Below are positions 15,709 through 25,129 of a stretch of 64,000 nt of DNA, piece after piece. The number at the start of each line of letters is the position of its first letter. Within the stretch, counting starts at the first letter, position 1. Made by a program: the position numbers and the translations under genes. Origin of the DNA: Bacteroides sp. OM05-12. Its GTDB lineage: Bacteria; Bacteroidota; Bacteroidia; Bacteroidales; Bacteroidaceae. The stretch spans positions 310,001-374,000 of the forward strand of contig NZ_QSUN01000002.1 in assembly GCF_003438995.1 (NCBI RefSeq), given 5' to 3'. A model generated the notes under the pieces. It did not search any database. It worked only from the letters and a program-made list of their open reading frames with translations, and had not been told where the DNA came from.

Positions 15709-18700
15709 ATGACCAAACTTGCTATATTGCTTCTTACGGCTTTGATGCCTTTGGGGGCTGTTCATGCACAAGATAGAATTCACTACACAGGAACGGAACT
15801 TTCCAATCCTGCTTATCATGACGGACAATTATCTCCCGTAGTCGGTGTACATAACATACAGGTGGTGCGGGCTAACAGGGAATATCCGGATGCCTCCAAT
15901 GGCGATGGGTGGACCTATAATCATCAGCCGATGCTGGCTTATTGGAACGGACAATTCTATTTGCAATATTTGTCCGATGTTTCCGATGAACATGTGCCTC
16001 CCTCCCAGACTTTTCTGATGACTTCCAAAGATGGATATAATTGGACAAATCCGGTTATTATTTTCCCTCCGTATAAAGTGCCGGACGGTTATTCCAAAGA
16101 GAGTCGTCCCGGTGTAAAAGCAAAAGATCTGATCGCTATCATGCATCAGCGTGTAGGATTCTATGTCTCCAAATCGGGGCGTTTGATTACGATGGCGAAT
16201 TATGGGGTTGCTTTGGATAAGAAAGATGATCCCAATGATGGAAATGGTATCGGTCGTGTCGTTCGTGAAATCAAGAAGGACGGAACATACGGTCCTATTT
16301 ATTTTATTTACTATAATCATGGCTTTAATGAGAAGAATACGGACTATCCTTATTTCAAAAAAAGTAAGGATAAAGAGTTCGTGAAGGCTTGTCAGGAGAT
16401 TTTGGATAATCCCTTGTATCGTATGCAATGGGTGGAGGAAGCCGACAGGGAAGATCCAATCCTTCCGTTAAAGAAAAGATATAAAGCTTTTAATTGCTAT
16501 ACCCTTCCTGACGGACGTATCGCCAGCTTATGGAAGCATGCTTTGACATCTATTAGTGAGGATGGCGGTAACACGTGGGCGGAACCGGTACTTCGGGCGA
16601 AAGGTTTTGTAAATAGTAATGCAAAGATTTGGGGACAACGCTTGAGTGACGGTACTTATGCTACGGTGTATAATCCTTCGGAATTCCGTTGGCCGTTGGC
16701 TATCTCGTTAAGTAAGGATGGGCTGGAATATACGACATTGAATCTGGTAAACGGTGAAATTACTCCAATGCGTTATGGTGGAAACTATAAGTCTTATGGT
16801 CCTCAATATGTACGTGGTATTCAGGAGGGTAATGGAGTTCCGGAAGATGGAGATATGTGGATAACATACAGTATGAATAAAGAGGATATGTGGGTTTCCC
16901 GTATTCCTGTTCCTGTAAAAATAAATGCGAGCGAACAAGCAAATGATGATTTTAACGCTTATAGCCGGTTATCGGAGTTGACGGACTGGAATATCTATTC
17001 ACCTGTTTGGGCTCCTGTTTCTTTAGAGAAGAAAGACGGTAAAACGTGGCTGACTTTGCAGGATAAAGATCCTTTTGACTATGCAAAAGTAGAAAGGAAA
17101 ATTTCGGCATCGCGTCTTCTTACCGTATCGTTCGATATGATGGTGGAACAAAATGATAAAGGAACGTTCCAAATTGAATTTGTCGATGAAAACGGAGTCG
17201 CCTGCTCTCGTCTTGAATTGACAAATGATGGTGTATTCCGTGCCAAAGGTGGGGCTCGTTTTACTAACTTGATGAAGTATGAACCGGGAAAGGTGTACCA
17301 TGTAGAGGCGGTAATATCTACGGAGGATAGAAATATACAGATTTTTGTAGATGGTAAGAAAGTGGGACTCCGCATGTTGTATGCGCCTGTTCATTCTATC
17401 GAACGCGTCGTGTTCCGTACGGGAAACGTGCGTGATTTTCCGACACCGGAGACTCCCGCCGACCAAACTTATGATTTGCCTGATGCAGGTGGGCAAGAGC
17501 CTTTAAGTATTTACCGGATTGCAAATGTCCAGACAAAATCAACAGATAAGGATGCTTCCGCCGCCATTTTGAAGTATGATAATTTCAGTCACTATGCAGA
17601 TTATTTCAATACGATGGAGGATGAGAATATAGTACAGGCTATTCCCAATTCCGAAGCCTCAGCATGGATGAAGGAGAATATCCCATTGTTTGAATGTCCT
17701 CAAAAGAATTTTGAAGAAATGTATTACTTCCGCTGGTGGAGTTTACGTAAGCATATTAAGAATACTCCTGTCGGTTACGGCATGACGGAATTTCTGGTGA
17801 ATCGTTCTTATGCAGATAAATATAACCTGATAGCTTGTGCCATCGGTCACCACATTTATGAAAGTCGCTGGTTACGCAATCAAGATTATCTGAATCAGAT
17901 TATCCACACTTGGTATCGTGGCAACGAGGGTGGTCCGATGAAGAAAATGGAAAAGTTCAGTTCATGGAATGCCGATGCTGTTTTTAACCGTTACCTGGTG
18001 AATGGAGATAAGGCTTTTTTAGTGGATATGATACCGGATTTGGATGCCGAATATAAGCGCTGGGAAAGTACACACCGGTTATCGAATGGCTTGTATTGGC
18101 AGGGTGATGTACAGGATGGAATGGAAGAGTCCATAAGCGGGGGACGCAAGAAAAAGTATGCACGTCCTACCATTAACAGCTATATGTATGGTAATGCAAA
18201 AGCACTTTCAACTATCGGAATTCTGACAGGGAATGAAGGGATGGCTATGACTTACGGGCTAAAGGCCGATACTTTAAAACAGTTGGTACAGGATAAGCTG
18301 TGGAACACGCGTCATGACTTCTTTGAAACAATGCGCAAGGATTCTTCAGCGAATGTACGGGAAGCAATAGGGTATATCCCTTGGTATTTTAATCTGCCTG
18401 CCGGTGGGAAATTTGATGTTGCATGGAAGCAGATTGTTGATGAGGGTGGTTTCTCCGCTCCTTACGGATTGACTACTGCCGAACGTCGTCATCCGGAATT
18501 TCGTACGCATGGGGTCGGAAAATGTGAGTGGGACGGTGCTATCTGGCCTTTTGCTTCGGCACAGACATTGACTGGTATGGCAAACTTTATGAATAACTAT
18601 CCGCAGTCCGTACTCTCCGATAGTGTATATTTCCGTCAGATGGAATTGTATGTCGAGTCCCAATATCATCGCGGACGTCCTTATATCGGTGAGTATCTGG

Positions 18701-19023
18701 ATGAGGTGACGGGGTATTGGTTGAAAGGAGACCAGGAACGCAGTCGCTATTATAATCATTCCACATTTAATGATTTGATAATAACAGGCTTGGTAGGTTT
18801 GCGTCCCAGAATAGATGACATGGTTGAAGTGAATCCGTTGATTCCGGAAGGAAAATGGGATTGGTTCTGTCTGGATAATATATTGTATCATGGGCATAAT
18901 CTTACCATTATATGGGATAAAGATGGCAGTCGCTATCATCAGGGAAAAGGATTGAGTGTATTGGTCGACGGGAAGAAAGCCGGGCATTTGGATACATTAG
19001 GCAGATTGATTTGTCCGTTATAA
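15709..19023 (+). CDS. Two-domain RG-II glycosidase, GH143-GH142 type
   Basis: A 1104-residue protein with a signal peptide ending near GAVHAQ. Residues of about 25-410 form a sialidase-like beta-propeller with BNR-type segments (SKDGYNWTNPV, SEDGGNTWAEPV, SKDGLEYTTL). Residues of about 430-640 form a concanavalin-like beta-sandwich. Residues of about 650-1060 form an (alpha/alpha)6 barrel (GVGKCEWDGAIWPFASAQT, ETMRKDSSANVREAIGYIPWY). This order and length match what I recall of B. thetaiotaomicron BT1020. There the N-terminal GH143 releases Dha (2-keto-3-deoxy-D-lyxo-heptulosaric acid) and the C-terminal GH142 is a beta-L-arabinofuranosidase. Both would act on RG-II side chains (Ara-Dha is chain D). 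Assignment is by architecture and synteny; I could not check catalytic residues. It starts eight bases after the GH43-like gene. Confidence 0.75.
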   Translation: MTKLAILLLTALMPLGAVHAQDRIHYTGTELSNPAYHDGQLSPVVGVHNIQVVRANREYPDASNGDGWTYNHQPMLAYWNGQFYLQYLSDVSDEHVPPSQTFLMTSKDGYNWTNPVIIFPPYKVPDGYSKESRPGVKAKDLIAIMHQRVGFYVSKSGRLITMANYGVALDKKDDPNDGNGIGRVVREIKKDGTYGPIYFIYYNHGFNEKNTDYPYFKKSKDKEFVKACQEILDNPLYRMQWVEEADREDPILPLKKRYKAFNCYTLPDGRIASLWKHALTSISEDGGNTWAEPVLRAKGFVNSNAKIWGQRLSDGTYATVYNPSEFRWPLAISLSKDGLEYTTLNLVNGEITPMRYGGNYKSYGPQYVRGIQEGNGVPEDGDMWITYSMNKEDMWVSRIPVPVKINASEQANDDFNAYSRLSELTDWNIYSPVWAPVSLEKKDGKTWLTLQDKDPFDYAKVERKISASRLLTVSFDMMVEQNDKGTFQIEFVDENGVACSRLELTNDGVFRAKGGARFTNLMKYEPGKVYHVEAVISTEDRNIQIFVDGKKVGLRMLYAPVHSIERVVFRTGNVRDFPTPETPADQTYDLPDAGGQEPLSIYRIANVQTKSTDKDASAAILKYDNFSHYADYFNTMEDENIVQAIPNSEASAWMKENIPLFECPQKNFEEMYYFRWWSLRKHIKNTPVGYGMTEFLVNRSYADKYNLIACAIGHHIYESRWLRNQDYLNQIIHTWYRGNEGGPMKKMEKFSSWNADAVFNRYLVNGDKAFLVDMIPDLDAEYKRWESTHRLSNGLYWQGDVQDGMEESISGGRKKKYARPTINSYMYGNAKALSTIGILTGNEGMAMTYGLKADTLKQLVQDKLWNTRHDFFETMRKDSSANVREAIGYIPWYFNLPAGGKFDVAWKQIVDEGGFSAPYGLTTAERRHPEFRTHGVGKCEWDGAIWPFASAQTLTGMANFMNNYPQSVLSDSVYFRQMELYVESQYHRGRPYIGEYLDEVTGYWLKGDQERSRYYNHSTFNDLIITGLVGLRPRIDDMVEVNPLIPEGKWDWFCLDNILYHGHNLTIIWDKDGSRYHQGKGLSVLVDGKKAGHLDTLGRLICPL

Positions 19024-19035
19024 TTTGAAGTTTGA

Positions 19036-21804
19036 ATGAATAGAAGGTATATTATATTGTTAGGGTTATTTTTAGTTACTTCTATGGGTATTGTCAATGC
19101 TCTGGAAGTAACAAAGGTAACTTGCGAGATGATGGTTGATCCGCTTGCCGTTGTTTCCGGACAACCGCGTTTCGGATGGCAGATGAAAGCAAGCGAGAAT
19201 GGTGCTATGCAATCTGCTTATGAGGTGGAAGTATATAAACTGCAAAACGGGCAACGAGTTACTGTGTGGGAAAGCGGAAAAGTCGCTTCTTCCCAAAGTC
19301 AGTTGGTTTCTTATAAAGGTGGGAAATTGCAGTCCGGAGCTAAGTATCTTTGGCGTGTGAAAGTGTGGGATGAACGGAATAAACCATCGGAATGGAGCAA
19401 TGAGGGAATCTTTCGTTTGGCTCCCGATACTTCTTGTCTTGATGCGGAATGGATTGGAGCAATCTCCCATGAAGATGCCAAATTGCCTTACGGACGTAAG
19501 TTTCACGGTACGGAACTGAAGAAGCCGGAAGTGAAAGCACTGTGGGCGGCAGTAGATACATTAGCAAAAAAGAGTATCTGTTTACGGAAAGATTTTATTG
19601 CGGAAAAACAGTTGGAAGAAGCTGTTGCTTATGTTTGTGGATTAGGCCATTATGAATTTTCTTTGAATGGGAAGAAAGTAGGCGATGGTGAGTTCACACC
19701 ATTATGGAGTGACTATGAGAAAACTGTCTATTATAATGTATATGATGTGACTTCTTTGTTGAATCAAGGTGGAAATGCCATCGGGATTCTTTTGGGTAAT
19801 GGCTTTTATAATGTTCAGGGAGGGCGTTACCGCAAGTTACAGATTAGTTTCGGAGCACCGACGTTGTTTTTTAAACTGATTATGAAATACACGGATGGGA
19901 CACAGAAAGAAGTTCTTTCCGGAGCTGATTGGAAATATTCTTTAAGTCCGATTACTTTTAACTGTATCTATGGCGGTGAAGACTATGACGCGCGTTTGGA
20001 ACAAAAAGGATGGAATATGCCGGGATTTGATGATACGGCATGGCGTCCGGTAGTAGTGCAACGTGTACCTAAGGGGGAGTTATGTCCGCAGCAGGCGCCT
20101 TCGGTAAAGATCATGGAACGTTATGGCATAAAGTCCGTTCATAAATTAACACCGGAAGAAGTGAAAGCGGCTTGTGTGTCGACAAAGCGCACGGTAGCCC
20201 CTTCTGCTTTTGTGTTGGATATGGGGCAAAATCTGGCGGGATTCCCGGAAATAACGGTTCGTGGTAAGAGAGGGCAGAAGGTGACGCTATTGGTTGCGGA
20301 GGCATTGACGGATGAGGGTGCTGCAAACCAACGTCAGACGGGGCGTCAGCATTATTATGAATATACGTTGAAAGGTAATGGAGAGGAGACTTGGCATCCC
20401 CGTTTCTCTTATTATGGTTTCCGGTACATTCAGGTGGAGGGTGCTGTGTTGAAGGGACAAAAGAATCCGGATAAGTTGCCTGTACTAAAAGATATTAAGT
20501 CTTGTTTTATCTATAATTCTGCCGGTAGCGTTTCAACATTTGAAACGTCTAATAAGATATTTAATGCAGCCCACAGACTGATAGGAAAGGCAGTACGAAG
20601 CAATATGCAGTCGGTTTTTACAGACTGTCCGCACCGTGAAAAACTGGGCTGGTTGGAACAACTTCATTTGAATGGTCCCGGTTTGTTTTATAATTATGAC
20701 CTGACGGCACTGGTTCCGAAAATAGTTAAGGATATGGCGGATGCGCAGCATCCTGACGGATTGGTACCTACTACCGCACCGCAATATGTGGTTTTTGAAG
20801 GTCCGGGATTGGATGTCTTTGCCGATTCTCCGGAGTGGGGAAGTTCTATGGTGATTCTTCCGTTTATGTATTATGATTATTACGGGGATGACTCCTTAAT
20901 CCGGAATTACTATCGGAATATGCGTGCTTATGTGGATTATCTTTCTTCACGTGCCAACCGTCATATTGTCTCTCATGGTTTGGGTGATTGGTATGATTAT
21001 GGAGATTTTCGTGCGGGCTTCTCTCGCAATACACCCGTCCCATTGGTGGCAACAGCGCACTATTATATGGATATATGTTATGTAGCTAAAGCTGCGGACA
21101 TGATAGGGAACAACTATGACAGGGATTTTTATACCCGGTTGGCTCAGGAAGTGAAAGAGGCGTTTAACAAGGAGTTCTTTAACAAAGAGACTTGCCAATA
21201 CGGTACAGGTAGCCAATGCAGCAATGCACTGCCGTTGTTCCTTGACATGGTATTGCCCGAATATCGTTCTTCCGTATTGGACAATCTGGTGAAAGATATT
21301 AAAGCTCATGGCAATCGTCTGACTACGGGAGACGTAGGCAACCGTTATCTTTTCCAGACTTTGGCTCGTAACGGGCTGAATGATTTGATGTATACCATGC
21401 ACAATCACGAAGATGCGCCCGGATATGGATTTCAACTAAAGTTTGGAGCTACCACTTTGACGGAACAGTGGGACCCTCGTCAAGGCTCTTCATGGAATCA
21501 TTTTATGATGGGACAAATAGATGAATGGTTTTTTGTATCTTTGGCAGGAATTCAGCATGCTTCCGGTAAAACCGGTTTCCGGGAATTGGAGATTCGTCCG
21601 CAGGCTGTGGGAGATTTGGAAGCAGTAAAGGCTTCTTATGAGTCACTATATGGGACTATTGCCGTTGACTGGACACATCGTGACGGTATGTTTACTCTGA
21701 ATGTAACGATACCGGTCAATTGCTCGGCAAAGGTTTATCTGCCCGGTGACCGGGAAGCGAAAGAAGTAAAGAGCGGTACTTATTCATTTAAAAAGAAAAT
21801 ATGA
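19036..21804 (+). CDS. Alpha-L-rhamnosidase-like, GH78
   Basis: A 922-residue protein with a signal peptide (cleavage after VNAL). It has the GH78 layout. An N-terminal beta-sandwich (LEVTKVTCEMMVDPLAV) and a fibronectin-like part with YLWRVKVWDERNKPSEWS come first. A substrate-binding sandwich (YVCGLGHYEFSLNGKKVGDG) and the (alpha/alpha)6 barrel follow, with a C-terminal beta domain last. The acidic motif DCPHREKLGW is at residues 530-539, with Glu535 the likely general acid. EQWDPRQGSSWNHFMMG precedes the last part of the barrel. RG-II contains several rhamnose linkages, and the gene lies between the GH143-GH142 and GH28 genes, so it probably removes a rhamnose from RG-II. Which linkage it cuts cannot be read. 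Its stop overlaps the next start. Confidence 0.85.
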   Translation: MNRRYIILLGLFLVTSMGIVNALEVTKVTCEMMVDPLAVVSGQPRFGWQMKASENGAMQSAYEVEVYKLQNGQRVTVWESGKVASSQSQLVSYKGGKLQSGAKYLWRVKVWDERNKPSEWSNEGIFRLAPDTSCLDAEWIGAISHEDAKLPYGRKFHGTELKKPEVKALWAAVDTLAKKSICLRKDFIAEKQLEEAVAYVCGLGHYEFSLNGKKVGDGEFTPLWSDYEKTVYYNVYDVTSLLNQGGNAIGILLGNGFYNVQGGRYRKLQISFGAPTLFFKLIMKYTDGTQKEVLSGADWKYSLSPITFNCIYGGEDYDARLEQKGWNMPGFDDTAWRPVVVQRVPKGELCPQQAPSVKIMERYGIKSVHKLTPEEVKAACVSTKRTVAPSAFVLDMGQNLAGFPEITVRGKRGQKVTLLVAEALTDEGAANQRQTGRQHYYEYTLKGNGEETWHPRFSYYGFRYIQVEGAVLKGQKNPDKLPVLKDIKSCFIYNSAGSVSTFETSNKIFNAAHRLIGKAVRSNMQSVFTDCPHREKLGWLEQLHLNGPGLFYNYDLTALVPKIVKDMADAQHPDGLVPTTAPQYVVFEGPGLDVFADSPEWGSSMVILPFMYYDYYGDDSLIRNYYRNMRAYVDYLSSRANRHIVSHGLGDWYDYGDFRAGFSRNTPVPLVATAHYYMDICYVAKAADMIGNNYDRDFYTRLAQEVKEAFNKEFFNKETCQYGTGSQCSNALPLFLDMVLPEYRSSVLDNLVKDIKAHGNRLTTGDVGNRYLFQTLARNGLNDLMYTMHNHEDAPGYGFQLKFGATTLTEQWDPRQGSSWNHFMMGQIDEWFFVSLAGIQHASGKTGFRELEIRPQAVGDLEAVKASYESLYGTIAVDWTHRDGMFTLNVTIPVNCSAKVYLPGDREAKEVKSGTYSFKKKI

Positions 21805-23144
21805 TTATGACGAAGCAACGGACGATTATTTTATTCATTGCGTGTGTTTGTGCTTTCTTAATGGTTCGTGCAGAGCGTGTGGACATGCAGAAAGCGGGAG
21901 CAAAGGCAAACGGCAAATCGTTGAACACAAACCTGATAAATAAAACAATTGATCGCTTGAACAGTGCGGGGGGAGGAACTCTTTTCTTCCCGGCAGGGAC
22001 TTATCTGACGGGGGCTATTCACATGAAGAGTAATATAACGCTGGAGCTGGAAGCCGGAGCTACTTTACTGTTTTCCGATAACTTTGATGATTATCTTCCT
22101 TTTGTGGAAGTACGCCATGAAGGTGTAGTCATGAAAAGTTTCTCTCCGTTGATTTATGCGGTGGATGCAGAGAATATAACGATTAAAGGGGAAGGTACGT
22201 TGGACGGACAGGGCAAGGCATGGTGGACAGAGTTTTTCCGTATATTCGTGGACTTGCCCAAGAATGGTGTACGTGACTTGAACAAGTATCAGCCGATGTG
22301 GGACAAAGCCAATGATGTGGAAGCTCTTGCTGCCGAAACGAATGAAGATTGGCATACCACCTTGCAGCGTCGTTTCTTCCGTCCTCCTTTTATTCAACCT
22401 ATCCGTTGTAAGAACGTGCGCATAGAGGGGGTTAAGATTGTTAATTCTCCTTTCTGGACGGTGAACCCCGAATTCTGTCAGAATGTGACGGTGGATGGAA
22501 TCACGATTCATAATGTACCCTCTCCGAATACGGATGGCATCAATCCGGAATCATGTAAGGATGTTCATATCAGTAATTGCCACATCTCGGTAGGCGATGA
22601 TTGTATCACCATAAAATCAGGCAGGGATGCTCAGGCGCGTCGTTTGAATGTTCCTTGTGAGAATATTACGATTACCAACTGTACCATGCTTTCCGGACAC
22701 GGAGGGGTTGTGATTGGCAGTGAAATGAGCGGGAGCGTGCGTAAGGTGACTATCAGTAATTGTGTATTTGACGGAACGGATCGCGGAATACGTGTAAAGT
22801 CTACTCGTGGAAGAGGGGGTGTCGTAGAGGATATTCGTGTCAGCAATGTGGTTATGAGTAATATAGGGCGGGAAGCTGTGGTGCTTAACCTGAAGTACAG
22901 CAAGATGCCCGCAGAAGAAAAGAGCGAGCGCACTCCGGTCTTTCGTGATATTTATATTTCTGGTCTGACGGCAATAGATGTGAAAACTCCGATTAAAATA
23001 GTAGGTCTGGAAGAGGCCCCGATTACAGATATTACATTGCGGGATATTAATGTAAAGAATGCCCGTGAGAAATGTGTGTTTGAAAACTGCGAACGCATCC
23101 GTATGACGGACGTGATAGTCAATGGAGAAGAAATAAAGTTATAA
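21801..23144 (+). CDS. Polygalacturonase-family glycosidase, GH28
   Basis: A 447-residue protein with a signal peptide. Translation could begin at 21801 (overlapping the previous stop) or at 21807. The beta-helix carries all four GH28 signatures: NTDG with Asp245, GDDC with Asp266 and Asp267, GHGG with His300, and RGIRVKS in place of the usual RIK. The three Asp residues are the catalytic set. GH28 enzymes hydrolyse alpha-galacturonosyl bonds. In the B. thetaiotaomicron RG-II locus the matching gene (BT1018, from memory) attacks the galacturonan backbone after side chains have been removed. The position between GH78 and a backbone methylesterase supports the same role. Confidence 0.9.
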   Translation: MIMTKQRTIILFIACVCAFLMVRAERVDMQKAGAKANGKSLNTNLINKTIDRLNSAGGGTLFFPAGTYLTGAIHMKSNITLELEAGATLLFSDNFDDYLPFVEVRHEGVVMKSFSPLIYAVDAENITIKGEGTLDGQGKAWWTEFFRIFVDLPKNGVRDLNKYQPMWDKANDVEALAAETNEDWHTTLQRRFFRPPFIQPIRCKNVRIEGVKIVNSPFWTVNPEFCQNVTVDGITIHNVPSPNTDGINPESCKDVHISNCHISVGDDCITIKSGRDAQARRLNVPCENITITNCTMLSGHGGVVIGSEMSGSVRKVTISNCVFDGTDRGIRVKSTRGRGGVVEDIRVSNVVMSNIGREAVVLNLKYSKMPAEEKSERTPVFRDIYISGLTAIDVKTPIKIVGLEEAPITDITLRDINVKNAREKCVFENCERIRMTDVIVNGEEIKL

Positions 23145-23154
23145 GACGATATAG

Positions 23155-25116
23155 ATGAAAAAGATTCTTTATATGATGTTGGCGATGGCGAGTCTGTCTG
23201 CCAACGCACAGACGTTGACCTATGAGGACCGCTTTGCACGTCCTTTAAATGAAGTGTTGGCAGATATTCAGACCCGCTTTAATATTCGTTTGAAGTATGA
23301 TATAGATACAGTGGGCAAAGTGTTGCCTTATGCCGACTTTCGTATTCGTCCTTATTCGGTGGAAGAGTCGCTGACCAATGTGCTTGCTCCGTTTGATTAT
23401 AAGTTTGTGAAGCAGTCGGGCAATCTGTATAAGTTGAAAGCTTATGAATATCCCCGTCGTACGGAAACGGACGGAGAGAAACTGATTGCTTATTTGAATA
23501 CATTATATACGGATAAGGCTTCATGGGAAGAACGTAAAGCGTGTTTGCGTAAGGAAGTGCGTATGCGGCTGGGTATTGATTCGTTGATGAAGAAACGGGT
23601 AGACAATCCCAAACCGATACTTTCCAAAATACGTAAATATAACGGTTATACTGTTCAGAACTTTGCTTTGGAAACTTTGCCGGGTTTGTATGTTTGCGGT
23701 TCTATCTATACACCCCGTTCTAAAGGGAAACATGCCTTGATTATTTGTCCGAACGGTCATTTCGGAGGTGGACGCTATCGGGAAGACCAGCAACAACGTA
23801 TGGGCACACTGGCTCGTATGGGAGCTGTCTGTGTGGATTATGACTTGTTTGGTTGGGGAGAGTCTGCCTTGCAGGTAGGTTCTGCTGCTCACCGTTCCAG
23901 TGCTGCGCACGTGATTCAGGCAATGAACGGTCTGTCTGTGTTGGACTATATGCTTGCCAACCGTAAGGATATTGATGTGACCAGAATCGGTGCGAACGGA
24001 GGTTCGGGAGGTGGTACGCATACGGTACTGCTTACAGCGTTGGATGAACGGTTTACGGCTTCTGCTCCGGTGGTAAGTCTGGCTTCTCATTTTGATGGCG
24101 GTTGTCCGTGTGAAAGCGGGATGCCTATCCAACTGGCCTGTGGAGGTACTTGTAATGCAGAGTTGGCGGCAATGTTTGCTCCGCTTCCCCAATTAATCGT
24201 TTCGGACGGGGGAGACTGGACCAGCAGTGTCCCAACGTTGGAATATCCTTATCTTCGCCGTGTCTATGGCTTTTATGATGCTTCGGACAAAGTGACCAAT
24301 GTGCATCTTCCCAAAGAGAAGCATGATTTTGGTCCGAACAAGCGCAATGCGGTGTACAGCTTCTTTATCACTGCTTTTTCTCTGGATAAAAAGATGCTGG
24401 ATGAAAGCAAAGTAACCATCGAGCCGGAAAGTGCCATGTATAGTTTTGGTGAGAAAGGAGAGTTACTTCCCGAGAGTGCAATCCGTTCGTTTGATAAGGT
24501 GGCGGCTTACTTCGACAGGGATGTCTTTGCGGAATTGAAGTCTGATTTGGCTTTGGAGAAGAAAGCGTCGGACTGGGTTGCTTCTCTCGATTTGAATGAC
24601 GATAAGAAAGCGGGATATGTGACGACTGTTATTTATAACCATCTTCGCCAGGTTCGTGACTGGCACAATCAACATCCTTATACCACCGTGCCGGAAGGCA
24701 TGAATCCGTCTACGGGGAAACCGCTCAGCCAGTTAGACCGTCAGATGATTGCGGATTCCGCTATGCCCGGAGATGTACATAAGAAACTGATGGATGGACT
24801 GCGCAGAGCACTTACGGAAGAACAGGTAGAAACGATTTTGGACAAATATACGGTTGGGAAAGTAGCTTTCACACTGAAAGGTTATCAGGCTATCGTGCCG
24901 GATTTGACAAAGGAAGAGGAAGAACATATTGTTTCTCTTTTGAAGAAGGCGCGTGAGCAGGCTGTCGATTACAAGAGCATGAAGCAGATCTCTGCCGTTT
25001 TTGAAATCTATAAGACACAGTGCGAACAATACCTGAATAGTAACGGAAGAGACTGGCGGCAGTTATTCCGTGACTATGTGAACAAGCGTAAGGCGGAGAA
25101 AGCGGCAAAGAAATAA
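23155..25116 (+). CDS. RG-II backbone methylesterase with STN-like and DUF3826 domains (BT1017-like)
   Basis: A 653-residue protein with a signal peptide (ends SANAQ). Residues of about 22-100 resemble an STN module (RPLNEVLADIQTRFNIRLKYD). Residues of about 130-430 form an alpha/beta hydrolase with nucleophile Ser284 in GANGGSGGG and His390 in EKHDFGP. A cysteine-rich stretch, CPCESGMPIQLACGGTC, lies between them. Residues of about 470-640 are a DUF3826 domain homologous to the protein at 11912. The layout matches my memory of BT1017, described as a pectin methylesterase active on the RG-II backbone. It would release methanol from methyl-GalA. A methyltransferase gene follows 13 bases later in the same operon. 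Confidence 0.8.
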   Translation: MKKILYMMLAMASLSANAQTLTYEDRFARPLNEVLADIQTRFNIRLKYDIDTVGKVLPYADFRIRPYSVEESLTNVLAPFDYKFVKQSGNLYKLKAYEYPRRTETDGEKLIAYLNTLYTDKASWEERKACLRKEVRMRLGIDSLMKKRVDNPKPILSKIRKYNGYTVQNFALETLPGLYVCGSIYTPRSKGKHALIICPNGHFGGGRYREDQQQRMGTLARMGAVCVDYDLFGWGESALQVGSAAHRSSAAHVIQAMNGLSVLDYMLANRKDIDVTRIGANGGSGGGTHTVLLTALDERFTASAPVVSLASHFDGGCPCESGMPIQLACGGTCNAELAAMFAPLPQLIVSDGGDWTSSVPTLEYPYLRRVYGFYDASDKVTNVHLPKEKHDFGPNKRNAVYSFFITAFSLDKKMLDESKVTIEPESAMYSFGEKGELLPESAIRSFDKVAAYFDRDVFAELKSDLALEKKASDWVASLDLNDDKKAGYVTTVIYNHLRQVRDWHNQHPYTTVPEGMNPSTGKPLSQLDRQMIADSAMPGDVHKKLMDGLRRALTEEQVETILDKYTVGKVAFTLKGYQAIVPDLTKEEEEHIVSLLKKAREQAVDYKSMKQISAVFEIYKTQCEQYLNSNGRDWRQLFRDYVNKRKAEKAAKK

Positions 25117-25129
25117 GCAGATAAGTATA

